Positions 45,735-54,842 of a DNA stretch of 64,000 nt are shown here, piece by piece; position 1 is the stretch's first letter; each line of letters begins with the position of its first letter. The notes under the pieces are model-generated. The model saw only the letters and a list, made by a program, of their open reading frames with translations. It was not told the DNA's origin and made no database searches. A program made the position numbers and the translations under genes. The DNA is taken from positions 23,198-87,197 of the forward strand of contig NZ_AVSV01000032.1 of the NCBI RefSeq assembly GCF_000498355.1, read 5' to 3'. The stretch comes from Clostridium sp. Ade.TY (lineage in GTDB: Bacteria > Bacillota > Clostridia > Clostridiales > Clostridiaceae).

Positions 45735-45863
45735 ACTCTGTGTGAAATTCATAATTAAAGCTTTTATCTATATTATTTATATATTCCTTTTATATTTTTA
45801 AAATTCTTATACAGTATCCTTAAATTTCCACTTACATATACACACTTCTTTTATACCTGCTAC

Positions 45864-45872
45864 CACACTAAA
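45864..45872 (+). promoter_or_regulatory. Candidate activator binding site (CACACTAAA) upstream of aspA
   Basis: Same 9-mer and nearly same distance (130 bases) from the -24 element as the site at 36841-36849. Inferred only. Confidence 0.35.
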
Positions 45873-45973
45873 GTAATTATTTGAAAAAATATACTGTAAT
45901 AATCACTAAATACTTTTTATTTGTATACTATAAAAATTTTTATTATCTACAAATTTCTGCTTTTATATTAAAT

Positions 45974-46017
45974 AAAAAAAACTTATTGAAGTCATTTAAC
46001 TAAATAACTTCAATAAG
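45974..46017 (-). terminator. Rho-independent terminator after the NadR-like ATPase gene
   Basis: CTTATTGAAGT pairs with ACTTCAATAAG around a 14-base loop and is followed by eight T on the minus strand. Confidence 0.9.
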
Positions 46018-46031
46018 CTCTTATAAATTTA

Positions 46032-46619
46032 TTATTTTTGTGGCATAGCAGCCTTTATTTCTATATCTTTTATTCCAACTATATCTAAAATCTTTTCTGA
46101 TCTTTCTTTTGTTGAACCTGTTATAACTTCAAAATTAACATTTTCTGCTTCTAAGAAACTTAATATTGCTTTATCTATTGCACTTGCTAAATCTTCATCT
46201 TGCCATCTTACACCATCTTGTGTATAACCAAACTCTCTTGGCACAAAGAATATATGATCGTACTTTGGTAAGTCTCTTAAAGCTAGTATATATAAATCTT
46301 TTAATATTTCTATTTCTTTTTTTGTTCTCTTTTTATCCCCTAACATAAATCTTCCATATATATACGGAACAAATGTAGCATAATCTGTTATTGCATAATC
46401 AAACTCATTTAAACTTTCTTCTAATTGAGCTTGTCCTAAATATATACCATACTGTTCTGATATTGTTTCTATCATACCTTTATCTCTTAAGTAGTCAGTG
46501 CTATATTCTGTTGCAACCCCAACATTTAAATCTCTTATTTTTAAATCAACATATAGTTGCTGTATTAATGTTGTCTTTCCACATCTTGGACCACCTAGGA
46601 TGGCTATTCTTACAGGCAT
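46032..46619 (-). CDS. P-loop ATPase/kinase, NadR-kinase-like (AAA_28 type)
   Basis: The 195-residue protein has a Walker A GGPRCGKTTL (about 9-18), EYSTDYLRDKG and DYAITDYATFVPYIYG (lid/base-binding region), and DHIFFVPREFGYTQDGVRWQD, the pattern of NadR-type ribosylnicotinamide kinase and related deoxynucleoside-kinase-like proteins. Substrate is not certain; a nucleoside or NAD precursor is likely. It is a single gene with its own terminator. Two copies of a 12-bp palindrome lie 80-125 bases upstream, suggesting repressor control. Confidence 0.72.
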   Translation of the reverse strand: MPVRIAILGGPRCGKTTLIQQLYVDLKIRDLNVGVATEYSTDYLRDKGMIETISEQYGIYLGQAQLEESLNEFDYAITDYATFVPYIYGRFMLGDKKRTKKEIEILKDLYILALRDLPKYDHIFFVPREFGYTQDGVRWQDEDLASAIDKAILSFLEAENVNFEVITGSTKERSEKILDIVGIKDIEIKAAMPQK

Positions 46620-46700
46620 ATAATCTCTCTCCTTTAAATAATCACATTTTTATTTAAATTTCATCTAAATTTAACGAAAACATAATTATTATATCAGTTT

Positions 46701-46712
46701 AACTTATAAGTT
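46701..46712. promoter_or_regulatory. Palindromic operator-like site, copy 1
   Basis: AACTTATAAGTT is a perfect 12-bp palindrome, extended to TTTAACTTATAAGTTT. A second identical copy lies 31 bases away (centre to centre), about three helical turns. Confidence 0.55.
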
Positions 46713-46731
46713 TCAATTATTAAATAAATTT

Positions 46732-46743
46732 AACTTATAAGTT
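46732..46743. promoter_or_regulatory. Palindromic operator-like site, copy 2
   Basis: Identical AACTTATAAGTT within TTTAACTTATAAGTTAA. Lies between the MFS stop and the start of the NadR-like gene on the minus strand, where a repressor could block its promoter. Confidence 0.55.
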
Positions 46744-46802
46744 AACCTAAAAAAAATAAATATTTTTATTTTCAAATTATTTATTATGGAAAGAATTATA
46801 TA

Positions 46803-48218
46803 TTATTTATCTTGTACTTTTTTCTTATCTTTTATTGTAAAAAATACTATAACTAATCCTATAAAACTAAGTACTGCTGATACTGCAAAAGCAACATTCA
46901 TACCATGAATAGTTGCAAGTTCTTTATTATGTATTCCTGAATTTGCTGTTGCATTACTCATTACTGTTACAAGTACAGCAGTTCCTATTGAACCTGCTAC
47001 TTGTCTTAATGTATTATTAATAGCAGTACCATGTGCTAATTCTTTATTTTCTAATGAATTTAAGCCTAAAGTTGTAACTGGCATCATAAACATTGCCATA
47101 CCAAATAAACGTATTGTATATAATATTGTTATATATTCTGGCTTTGTAGTTGATGTTAAAAATGCTAATCCTAATGTACCAATTCCTAAAAGAGTTACAC
47201 CACTTAGTGCTAACTTTCTTGCTCCATATTTATCAAATATTTTACCTGTTATAGGACTTAAAATTCCCATTGTAATTGCACCTGGCATTAACATAAGCCC
47301 TGAATCAAAGGCTGAATACCCTCTTGCCATTTGTATATACATTGGAATTATAAGCTCTGCTGATACAAGACCTGCATAAACAATCATTACCACTATTGTT
47401 GAGTATGTAAATACTTTGCTTTTAAATACATTTAAATTAAGCATAGGATATTTACCTTTAAATTGTCTAATAGTAAATATACATAAACATAAAATCCCAG
47501 CCAAAATAGGCACAATTGTTCTATAATCTACCCATCCATAGTTTCCAGCATTACTAAATCCTAATAATAACCCACCAAATCCTACTGTTGATGTAATAAG
47601 TGATATAAAATCAAGTTTTTCATCTTTTCCACCAGTAACATTTTTAAGCACAAAAAATGCAAATATTAAATCAATAATACAAATTGGTGTTATAAAGTGA
47701 AATAAATATCTCCAAGGATAATTATCCACTACAAATCCTGCAAGAGTAGGTCCAATAGCTGGTGCAAATGCTACTATTATACCAACAACCCCCATTGCAA
47801 CACCCCTTTTATTCTTAGGGAATATTATTAAATATACAGTTTGCATAAGTGGCATAATAATTCCAGCTCCAATTGCTTGTATTATTCTTGCAGCAAGTAA
47901 CATTTCAAAACTAGTTGAAAATCCTGCAAGAATTGTCCCTATAGTAAAAAGTCCCATAGATCCAAAAAATAATTTTCTTGTTGAAAACTTATCTATTAAA
48001 AACGCTGTACATGGAATAACAATTCCTGTTACTAACATAAATGCTGTAGTAAGCCATTGACCTGTTACTGGATCTATTTTTAAATCCCTCATTATAGTTG
48101 GGAGTGCTGTTGTTATTAATGTTCCATTTAAAAAAGAAACAAATCCTCCAACTACAAATACAGCTGCTATTAGTATAGGATTAAATTTTTTTTGTAAAAT
48201 TTTATCTTCCTCAGCCAT
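46803..48218 (-). CDS. MFS transporter, DHA2 (EmrB/QacA, 14-helix) family
   Basis: The 471-residue protein has about 14 membrane helices, with FLNGTLITTALPTIMRDL (DHA2 motif D1), DKFSTRKLFFGSM (motif A) and GVVGIIVAFAPAIGPTLAGF (motif C, antiporter signature). Such proteins export drugs or hydrophobic compounds with proton exchange. No regulator gene is next to it. The family assignment is firm; the substrate is unknown. Confidence 0.93.
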   Translation of the reverse strand: MAEEDKILQKKFNPILIAAVFVVGGFVSFLNGTLITTALPTIMRDLKIDPVTGQWLTTAFMLVTGIVIPCTAFLIDKFSTRKLFFGSMGLFTIGTILAGFSTSFEMLLAARIIQAIGAGIIMPLMQTVYLIIFPKNKRGVAMGVVGIIVAFAPAIGPTLAGFVVDNYPWRYLFHFITPICIIDLIFAFFVLKNVTGGKDEKLDFISLITSTVGFGGLLLGFSNAGNYGWVDYRTIVPILAGILCLCIFTIRQFKGKYPMLNLNVFKSKVFTYSTIVVMIVYAGLVSAELIIPMYIQMARGYSAFDSGLMLMPGAITMGILSPITGKIFDKYGARKLALSGVTLLGIGTLGLAFLTSTTKPEYITILYTIRLFGMAMFMMPVTTLGLNSLENKELAHGTAINNTLRQVAGSIGTAVLVTVMSNATANSGIHNKELATIHGMNVAFAVSAVLSFIGLVIVFFTIKDKKKVQDK

Positions 48219-48647
48219 TTTTTAACCTTCTTTCTTATATATCATCATAGTACTTTTAAACTATAACAATTATTTTTAATTTTTCTTTTAATTTAATTCG
48301 AGTAATTATAAGTGTTTTCAATTATTTTTTTATTAATTATAATTGATTTTTTAAAATAGATTATATTTTCAGATTATATTCTTAGAGATTATACTTAAAA
48401 CTGAGATAGCTATGTATTTTTATTAGAAAATTTTAATAAAATATTTTAATAAAATATTTTTCTATATTTGTACTTAAATACTATTAATAATTCAAACAAT
48501 TGCTTTAGTTTTTAAATAAATAAAACTACATAGTTTATTTTTAACCATGTAGTTTTATCATACAAATTATATTCTTCTTAATTTATAGAGTCAATTCTAT
48601 ATAGACATAATTAAAACTTAATTCATAAAGTTAATTTATAATTTAAT
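48219..48647. other. Non-coding gap upstream of the MFS gene
   Basis: No gene is supported. It holds the terminator of the GH4 gene (48521-48557). The sequence near 48280-48480 is AT-rich without a clear motif. Confidence 0.5.
48521..48557 (-). terminator. Rho-independent terminator after the GH4 gene
   Basis: AAAACTACATGGTT pairs with AACTATGTAGTTTT (one mismatch) around a short loop, with a T-rich run on the minus strand. About 90 bases past the stop. Confidence 0.82.
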
Positions 48648-50009
48648 CTAAAACTCTGCTAAGTTTACTTTTTCAATTGCATCTATAGCTTTTTTAAATT
48701 GTGGTAAATATTTTTTGTGTGCAATTAACATATCATTCAATATTTTTCTTCCTTTTATATCATCTGAAACTAAAGGATTTGTAACCATTGCAAGAAGCGC
48801 AGTATTATAATCTCCTGTATATGCTGCTTCTGCTGCTAATCTTTCAAATGCTTTTATTTGTGATGTTAATCCTTGAGCGGCCATTGGTAAATCTGTTACT
48901 GTTTCAACTGGTACTGGACCATCTTTTGTTATATAACAGCTTATTTCTACTGCTGAATTATTATCAAATTGCTTAAGCTTTCCATTATTTTTTGTATTTA
49001 CAGCAACTATATTATGCTTATTATTATAGATACCATTTATTACATTACATGCTACATCTGAATAGTGTGCTCCACCTCTTTTTGAAAGTTCCTCTGGCTT
49101 AACATCTAAGTTTACATCTTTATAAAGTTCAAACAATTTTTCTTCAAGTTTCATTACTACTTCTGCTCTTGTCTTTCCTTCTGCAAATTCTCTTAATTCG
49201 TTGTCTAGCATATCTTTTTTCTTATAATAATATCTATGATATGGACAAGTTATTACTCCAAATGCTTTTATAAATGCTGGATCCCATCCTAAAGATACTA
49301 TATTAGCAACTCCTTGAATTCCTTCTCCATGTATCATCTTATTTATAACTTCATCTGTAATATCTTTGCCATCTAAATAAACTCTTTCTCCATAAACCAT
49401 ATGGTTTAATCCTGCAAAATCAATTGTTACTCTATCTTTTTCTACTCCTAAAAGTTCAGCTATTCCAAATTCCATTCCTATTGGAACATTACAAACACCA
49501 ATTACTTTCTTATGAACTCCATATCTTAAAAGTGCTTCCGTTACTATTCCTGCTGGATTTGTAAAATTAATAAGCCATGCATTAGGACAAAGTTCACTTA
49601 TATCTTTTGCTATATCAAGAATAACTGGAACTGTTCTAAGTGCTTTAAAAAGACCACCTGCTCCATTTGTTTCTTGTCCTAAGTAGCCATAACTTAATGG
49701 AATTCTTTCATCTTTAGCTCTTGCCTTTAAAAGTCCTACTCTTAATTGAGTTGTAACAAAATCTGCATCTTTTAATGCTTCTCTTCTATCTAGAGTTAAA
49801 TGTATTTCCATTGGAACTCCAGCTTTTTCAACCATTCTTTTTGCAAGATTTCCTACTATTTCAAGTTTTTCTTTTCCTTCTTCAATATCAACTAGCCAAT
49901 ATTCTGAAACTGGCATTTCATCATATCTTTTTATAATACCTTCAACTAATTCTGGAGTATAACTTGATCCTCCCCCTATAGTAACTATCTTTAATCCTTT
50001 TTTACTCAT
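48648..50009 (-). CDS. GH4 6-phospho-beta-glucosidase (LicH/CelF type)
   Basis: The 453-residue protein starts with the NAD-binding motif IVTIGGGSSYTPELVEG, then QLRVGLLKARAKDERIPL, GQETNGAGGLFKALRT, NFTNPAGIVTEA, GVCNVPIG with the metal-binding Cys, and GLNHM. These are GH4 landmarks; GH4 enzymes need NAD and a divalent metal and hydrolyse 6-phospho-glucosides. The ATG at 50009 follows GGGAGG. It is 45 bases after the GH1 gene, so the two are one operon acting on PTS-imported beta-glucosides. Confidence 0.94.
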   Translation of the reverse strand: MSKKGLKIVTIGGGSSYTPELVEGIIKRYDEMPVSEYWLVDIEEGKEKLEIVGNLAKRMVEKAGVPMEIHLTLDRREALKDADFVTTQLRVGLLKARAKDERIPLSYGYLGQETNGAGGLFKALRTVPVILDIAKDISELCPNAWLINFTNPAGIVTEALLRYGVHKKVIGVCNVPIGMEFGIAELLGVEKDRVTIDFAGLNHMVYGERVYLDGKDITDEVINKMIHGEGIQGVANIVSLGWDPAFIKAFGVITCPYHRYYYKKKDMLDNELREFAEGKTRAEVVMKLEEKLFELYKDVNLDVKPEELSKRGGAHYSDVACNVINGIYNNKHNIVAVNTKNNGKLKQFDNNSAVEISCYITKDGPVPVETVTDLPMAAQGLTSQIKAFERLAAEAAYTGDYNTALLAMVTNPLVSDDIKGRKILNDMLIAHKKYLPQFKKAIDAIEKVNLAEF

Positions 50010-50054
50010 AATAAAACCTCCCAAAGTTTAACCTTAATAAATTTATATTAATTT

Positions 50055-51491
50055 TTATAATTCTTCCCCATTTGTTTCTATAACATTTTTATACCAATAA
50101 AAACTATCTTTCTTGTATCTTTTCAATTCTTTTTCATTATCTTCTTCTCTATCTACATAAACAAATCCATATCTCTTTTGATAACCATTAAGCCAACTTA
50201 AAAGATCAGTAAATGACCATGTACAATATCCTATTAATTCAACTCCATCATTTATTGCTTCTTTACATGCTTTTATATGTTTACTTAAATAATCTATTCT
50301 GTATTTATCATGGATTTTTCCGCTTTCTAATTTATCGAATTCACCAAGTCCATTTTCTGTTATAAGTATAGGTAAATCATATCTACTTGTTATTCTTCTC
50401 ATTCCAATTCTTAATCCTTCTGGATCTATAGTCCAATCCCAGTTTGTTGCTTCAAGATTTGGATTTTTTACAGTTTTATATGCACCAGGTACTCCAGTAG
50501 ATTTTGCTGTTCCCTTTTTACCTGTTGTATTAAACTCTCCATTTTCTGTAACTCCATTCAATGGATTCATTTCAACTGTTGTTGTTTGATAATAATTAAC
50601 TCCTATAAAGTCAGGCTTACCTTCTTTTAAAAGTCCAATATCACCCTCCTCTATAATTGGTTCTACTCCAAGTCTTTCGAAATGTCTAAATGCTATCTTT
50701 TGATATTCTCCCTTGCAATAAACATCAAGCCACCAATTAACATTCATTTCTTCTGCATTTTCCATAGCAAGAACATCTTCAGGTTTACTTGTATAAGCAT
50801 AATTAGGTGATAATGCAAAGCTTGGACCTATTTTTCCATTTGGAACATACTTTCTAAATGACTTTATTGCCTTTGCATTTGCAAGATTTGCTATATGATT
50901 TGCTTGAAGCATTCTTTTTAAATTACTTACCTTTGGTGGATGAAGAGCTAATTTATATCCAAGTCCTATAAATATATTTTGTTCATTTAGTGTAACCCAA
51001 TACTTAACTCTATCTCCGAATCTTTTATACAAAGTAATGCAATAATTATTAAAATCATCAATTATTTCTCTTGATTCCCACCCTTTATATAAAGCTTGTA
51101 ATTCTTGAGGTAAATCCCAATGATATATTGTAACTATAGGTTCTATGTTATGTTTTATTAATTCATTTATTAAATTATCATAAAACTCTAATCCTTTTTC
51201 ATTTACTTCTCCTTTGCCTTTTGGAAAAATTCTACTCCATGCTATTGAAAATCTATAAGCTTTAAGTCCCATTTCTGACATAAGCTTAACATCTTCTTTA
51301 TATCTATTGTAATGATCAACTGCTACATTTCCATTTGTATTTTTAAATGTATTACCAGGAATTTTAACATATTCATCCCATATTGAAGGTCCTTTACCAT
51401 CCTTATCATGTGCTCCTTCAACTTGATATGCTGCTGATGCTGACCCCCATAAAAAATCATCTTTAAATCCATCTAACTTCTCATAAATCAT
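50055..51491 (-). CDS. GH1 6-phospho-beta-glucosidase
   Basis: The 478-residue protein has DFLWGSASAAYQVEGA, AYRFSIAWSRIFP, YHWDLPQEL, VTLNEQN (acid/base Glu) and LITENGLGE (nucleophile Glu). Near the end, SFTDLLSWLNGYQKRYGFVYVD with the KRYGF loop favours 6-phospho substrates. It forms an operon with the GH4 gene downstream. No PTS permease for them is adjacent. AAGGAGAG precedes the ATG. Confidence 0.95.
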   Translation of the reverse strand: MIYEKLDGFKDDFLWGSASAAYQVEGAHDKDGKGPSIWDEYVKIPGNTFKNTNGNVAVDHYNRYKEDVKLMSEMGLKAYRFSIAWSRIFPKGKGEVNEKGLEFYDNLINELIKHNIEPIVTIYHWDLPQELQALYKGWESREIIDDFNNYCITLYKRFGDRVKYWVTLNEQNIFIGLGYKLALHPPKVSNLKRMLQANHIANLANAKAIKSFRKYVPNGKIGPSFALSPNYAYTSKPEDVLAMENAEEMNVNWWLDVYCKGEYQKIAFRHFERLGVEPIIEEGDIGLLKEGKPDFIGVNYYQTTTVEMNPLNGVTENGEFNTTGKKGTAKSTGVPGAYKTVKNPNLEATNWDWTIDPEGLRIGMRRITSRYDLPILITENGLGEFDKLESGKIHDKYRIDYLSKHIKACKEAINDGVELIGYCTWSFTDLLSWLNGYQKRYGFVYVDREEDNEKELKRYKKDSFYWYKNVIETNGEEL

Positions 51492-51640
51492 ATTATTCTC
51501 TCCTTGAGCAATACTTTTTTTAATTAACTTATTTTTATACTTTTTTCTCTCTTGCCCTAATTATATTTACTTTAAAATATTTGGTAAATAGATTTAACAT
51601 AATAAAAAACAGCTACCACCTTTAAGTAATTTGTTATATA

Positions 51641-51670
51641 AAAAAAACATCTTGTTATAAGATGTTTTTT
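51641..51670 (-). terminator. Terminator after the RpiR regulator gene
   Basis: AAAAAACATCTT pairs with AAGATGTTTTTT around a 5-base loop with T-runs on both sides. Confidence 0.85.
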
Positions 51671-51743
51671 AACTTTATATTCATATTAAATAGATGAAAA
51701 TATTATGTTAACCATAAAATTTATTTTTAATAATAACTAAACA

Positions 51744-52463
51744 CTATAATGTATTCATCCTTTTTCCCAAATCTTCCACTATATAAAGTACTGGTATTTG
51801 TGTTGTTGCTTCGTTTGTTCCACGCTTCTCTTGTGGTACATAATAAGCAAGTTTTATATCTGCTAAGTTAGCCATAGTACAATTTTTACTATTTGTTATT
51901 GATATAATTTTTCCACCTGCACTTTTCATTCTATTTGTATGTGTTATTGATGCATTTGATTCACCTGATACTGAAAAAGCAAGTGTTACGCTACCTTCCA
52001 CATAAACACTTTCTGTTGGATAATATGGGTCTGTTATTGGTAATGAAAATTTTCCAAGACCTGCAAAATATCTTGAGGCATAGTTTGCCATGGCACCTGA
52101 ACTACCAAATCCTATGCAAAATATATACTTAGCCTCTTTAAGTGCTATTGCCGCCTTTTCTAAATCTTTTTTGAAATTATCCCCATCTGCCCTATTTAAA
52201 AATTCAACTATAATACTTTTATCATTTTTCATATCAAAATTTTCTTCATTTTCCAAATACATTTTTAATTTAATTTTAAATTCTGAAAAACCGTCACAAC
52301 CAAGCTTTTTGCAAAATCTTAGAACTGTAGTTGTTGATACATGTGCTTCATCTGCAAGTTCTCTTATTCTCATATATACTACTGTATTTTTATTTTTCAT
52401 CACATAATCATAAACACTAAATTCCAAATCATTAAAACTTTTAATAGCTTCTAAATCAAACAT
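51744..52463 (-). CDS. MurR/RpiR-family transcriptional regulator with SIS domain
   Basis: The 239-residue protein has an N-terminal helix-turn-helix (IRELADEAHVSTTTVLRFCKKLGCDGFSEFK, residues about 32-63) and a C-terminal SIS domain (IFCIGFGSSGAMANY, FSVSGESNASI) that binds a phospho-sugar. It lies directly upstream of the GH1-GH4 operon, with its own terminator, and is the likely regulator of that operon. Family is certain; effector is inferred to be a phospho-beta-glucoside or sugar phosphate. Confidence 0.92.
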   Translation of the reverse strand: MFDLEAIKSFNDLEFSVYDYVMKNKNTVVYMRIRELADEAHVSTTTVLRFCKKLGCDGFSEFKIKLKMYLENEENFDMKNDKSIIVEFLNRADGDNFKKDLEKAAIALKEAKYIFCIGFGSSGAMANYASRYFAGLGKFSLPITDPYYPTESVYVEGSVTLAFSVSGESNASITHTNRMKSAGGKIISITNSKNCTMANLADIKLAYYVPQEKRGTNEATTQIPVLYIVEDLGKRMNTL

Positions 52464-52887
52464 ATTCTCATCCCCACTTTATCTCAAATCTATCCAATAT
52501 TTCAAATAAACTTTTTCTATAATATACTCTCTTTAATAATAAAACTTTTAAATTATATTATTAATACTACTATAATAAAACTATAAAACTAATATACTTA
52601 AATATTATTAGTCTTTTAATGCTATTCTTCGTATTTTTATCTATATATTTAAATCCACAATATTTTAAAATCATAATCTTATTTTAACCTAAACTTTTCC
52701 ATAAACTTAGCCTTAATCCTTCTTTAATTAATACTTTATCACATAAAATATAACTATTACTAGAATTTAATATATTCAGTTTAATTTTCATATTAAAAAT
52801 TTTTATAAAATTTTGAAAATCATACCTATAAATAACCTTAATATATTTTTTCTTTATGGAGAAACTAACTAAGAGGAGGGATTAATT
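52464..52887. other. Divergent intergenic region
   Basis: Lies between the minus-strand RpiR gene and the plus-strand small gene. AT-rich; must hold promoters for both, but no box stands out. Nothing else seen. Confidence 0.4.
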
Positions 52888-53163
52888 ATGAAAAAAAATA
52901 ATTCAAACAACATTGAAAACAAAACTAAAAGTTATGATTATTTGCCCAAAGAAAGAGATTACTATTATGAAAGTAATGAAAAGATATCAAGTGAAGCTCC
53001 AAATGGTGATGTTACTATGATTCCAAATCCAGCAACAGACCCTATAGTAACAAATAACATAGCTTGGATGGAATTTGATTACACAGATAGTATGGCAGAC
53101 AGATTAAATGAATATGAAGAGATTGAACATATAAATAAAAACCTTACAAAACATAAAAAATAA
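52888..53163 (+). CDS. Small protein of unknown function, 91 residues
   Basis: The frame starts at an ATG preceded by a strong AGAGGAGGG site and ends just before a strong terminator, so it is likely a real single-gene unit. The protein is hydrophilic and charged, with no signal peptide or membrane helix, a tyrosine-rich stretch (SYDYLPKERDYYYESNE) and a NIAWMEFDYTDSMADRLNEYEE segment. I do not recognise the family. It is convergent with dltC. Confidence 0.75.
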   Translation: MKKNNSNNIENKTKSYDYLPKERDYYYESNEKISSEAPNGDVTMIPNPATDPIVTNNIAWMEFDYTDSMADRLNEYEEIEHINKNLTKHKK

Positions 53164-53199
53164 TAAATATAAACTAAAATAACCAAAAGATTTTGCGTC

Positions 53200-53237
53200 A
53201 AAAAAGAGATATTCAATTATTTGAATATCTCTTTTTT
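53200..53237. terminator. Bidirectional terminator between the small gene and dltC
   Basis: A 17-bp stem (AAAAAAGAGATATTCAA with TTGAATATCTCTTTTTT) around a 4-base loop. It closes both the plus-strand small gene and the minus-strand dlt operon. Confidence 0.92.
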
Positions 53238-53269
53238 ATGTATGTCTATTATTATGTTTTTAATTAATA

Positions 53270-53497
53270 TTATCTTGTTTCTAAGAATGCTACTAAGTTA
53301 TTTACTGTAGCCATATCTGATCTTTCTAAATCAGTTGGTTGTAACTTAATTCCAAGCTTTTCTTCAATTTGTAATAATACTTCTATTATTGCAAGTGAAT
53401 CTAAAAGACCAGCTTCAAATAAATCTAATTCTAAATCATCTCTTATTTCATCACAACCTGTTACTTCTTCAAAAATCTCTATTACTTTTTCTTGCAT
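53270..53497 (-). CDS. dltC: D-alanyl carrier protein
   Basis: The 75-residue acyl-carrier-like protein has LLDSLAIIEV with Ser34 as the phosphopantetheine site, and the acidic four-helix pattern of DltC. It accepts D-alanine from DltA and delivers it through DltB for teichoic acid esterification. It is the last gene of the operon, 163 bases after dltB, a rather long gap. GGGG precedes the ATG. Confidence 0.95.
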   Translation of the reverse strand: MQEKVIEIFEEVTGCDEIRDDLELDLFEAGLLDSLAIIEVLLQIEEKLGIKLQPTDLERSDMATVNNLVAFLETR

Positions 53498-53660
53498 GTT
53501 TAAATTCCCCTTTGCTTTTAAATTTCTTTTTATAAAATTTTATTTTACTAGGTCTACTAACCTTTAAAACTTCCTTTTTAACATATAACCTTATTTTAAT
53601 ACTAAATTATATATTTCTCTATTAATTTTATATTAAGTTTATATAAAAATTAATTAATTT

Positions 53661-54842
53661 TTATTTTACTATTGCAAAATAACCTGAGAATATTAATAAA
53701 CCAAATCCTGCTATATGCCATGTAATGAATATTTGTAAATATTGAAACCACTTTTCTTTTTTATGAGCTTTATAAAATTTTGATTTCTTTTGATATATAT
53801 CTGTAAGAACTAAAACTAATCCTTCATATATACCGTAAACTATATAATACCAAGTTAATCCATGCCAAAATCCCATTGTTATCATTGTTATCATTTGTGC
53901 AACATGAGATGCTGTAGCTCTTTTTTTAAATCTTTTTTTTCTCATAGAACTTATTACAAATCTTGAGAATATATAATCTCCAAACCATCTTGAAAGAGAT
54001 ATATGCCATCTTGTCCAGAATTCTTTCATATCTTTACTAATAAATGGTTTGTTAAAGTTATCTGGTGCTTTTATACCAAATATATAACTTGTACCTATAG
54101 CAAATAAACTATATCCTGCAAAGTCAAAAAATAGGTATAAAGTATAAGCTATCATATATTGATATGCATGCCCAAATGCTAAATGATTTGTTGGTATTTT
54201 TGTAAACCACATTGTATTTATTAAAAATGCTATTACAAATTTATATAAAACACCAAAAAATATTTTTGTTATACCAGGTACTAAATAATCATTTATATAC
54301 TCTGATTTTGAAATTTCTTTATCTAAATCTTTTTCAAATCTTCTTGATCTATCTATTGGTCCTGAACTTAATGTTGGGAAGAATAAAACAAAGTATAAAA
54401 ATGTAGATAATTTAACTTCTTTTATTGCCCCGTCATATATTTCAACAACCATTTGTATAACCCTAAAGTTTAAGTATGATATACCTATAAACCCTATTAT
54501 TGTTATTTTTGCGTTTGGAACTATTAAATCAAAATGTGGTGAAATCTTATTAAGTATTACAGGTAACATTGAGGCAAATAAGAAAATTCTATATACTATA
54601 GCACTTTCTGTTTTTTTCCTAACAAATAAATACCCATATACTATTATTAGTTCCCATATTATAAATGCACATAAAAATTCAAACTGCACATTTAATCCAA
54701 CTATAATAAATATCATAAATATAGTTACAATCATTCCATATATTTTTATCTTTTTACCACATAAACCTAAAACTATAGCAGGAATGGCAGTTAACAATAA
54801 TATGTATAGATATAAATAATCTCCATATTGTGAAAAAGTCAT
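53661..54842 (-). CDS. dltB: D-alanine transfer membrane protein (MBOAT acyltransferase)
   Basis: The 393-residue membrane protein has many helices and the MBOAT core: DFAGYSLFAIG, KDMKEFWTRWHISLSRWFGDYIF and MGFWHGLTWYYIVYG with the conserved catalytic His near residue 320. It forms the channel through which DltC-bound D-alanine reaches teichoic acid acceptors outside the cell. Its ATG shares a base with the dltA stop (coupled translation). Confidence 0.95.
   Translation of the reverse strand: MTFSQYGDYLYLYILLLTAIPAIVLGLCGKKIKIYGMIVTIFMIFIIVGLNVQFEFLCAFIIWELIIVYGYLFVRKKTESAIVYRIFLFASMLPVILNKISPHFDLIVPNAKITIIGFIGISYLNFRVIQMVVEIYDGAIKEVKLSTFLYFVLFFPTLSSGPIDRSRRFEKDLDKEISKSEYINDYLVPGITKIFFGVLYKFVIAFLINTMWFTKIPTNHLAFGHAYQYMIAYTLYLFFDFAGYSLFAIGTSYIFGIKAPDNFNKPFISKDMKEFWTRWHISLSRWFGDYIFSRFVISSMRKKRFKKRATASHVAQMITMITMGFWHGLTWYYIVYGIYEGLVLVLTDIYQKKSKFYKAHKKEKWFQYLQIFITWHIAGFGLLIFSGYFAIVK

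Larger units (their letters stand above)
45633..46031. other. Gap holding the aspA sigma-54 promoter and a terminator
   Basis: No gene is supported. It contains the promoter at 45719-45734, a candidate activator site at 45864-45872 and the terminator of the next upstream gene at 45974-46017. Confidence 0.6.
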
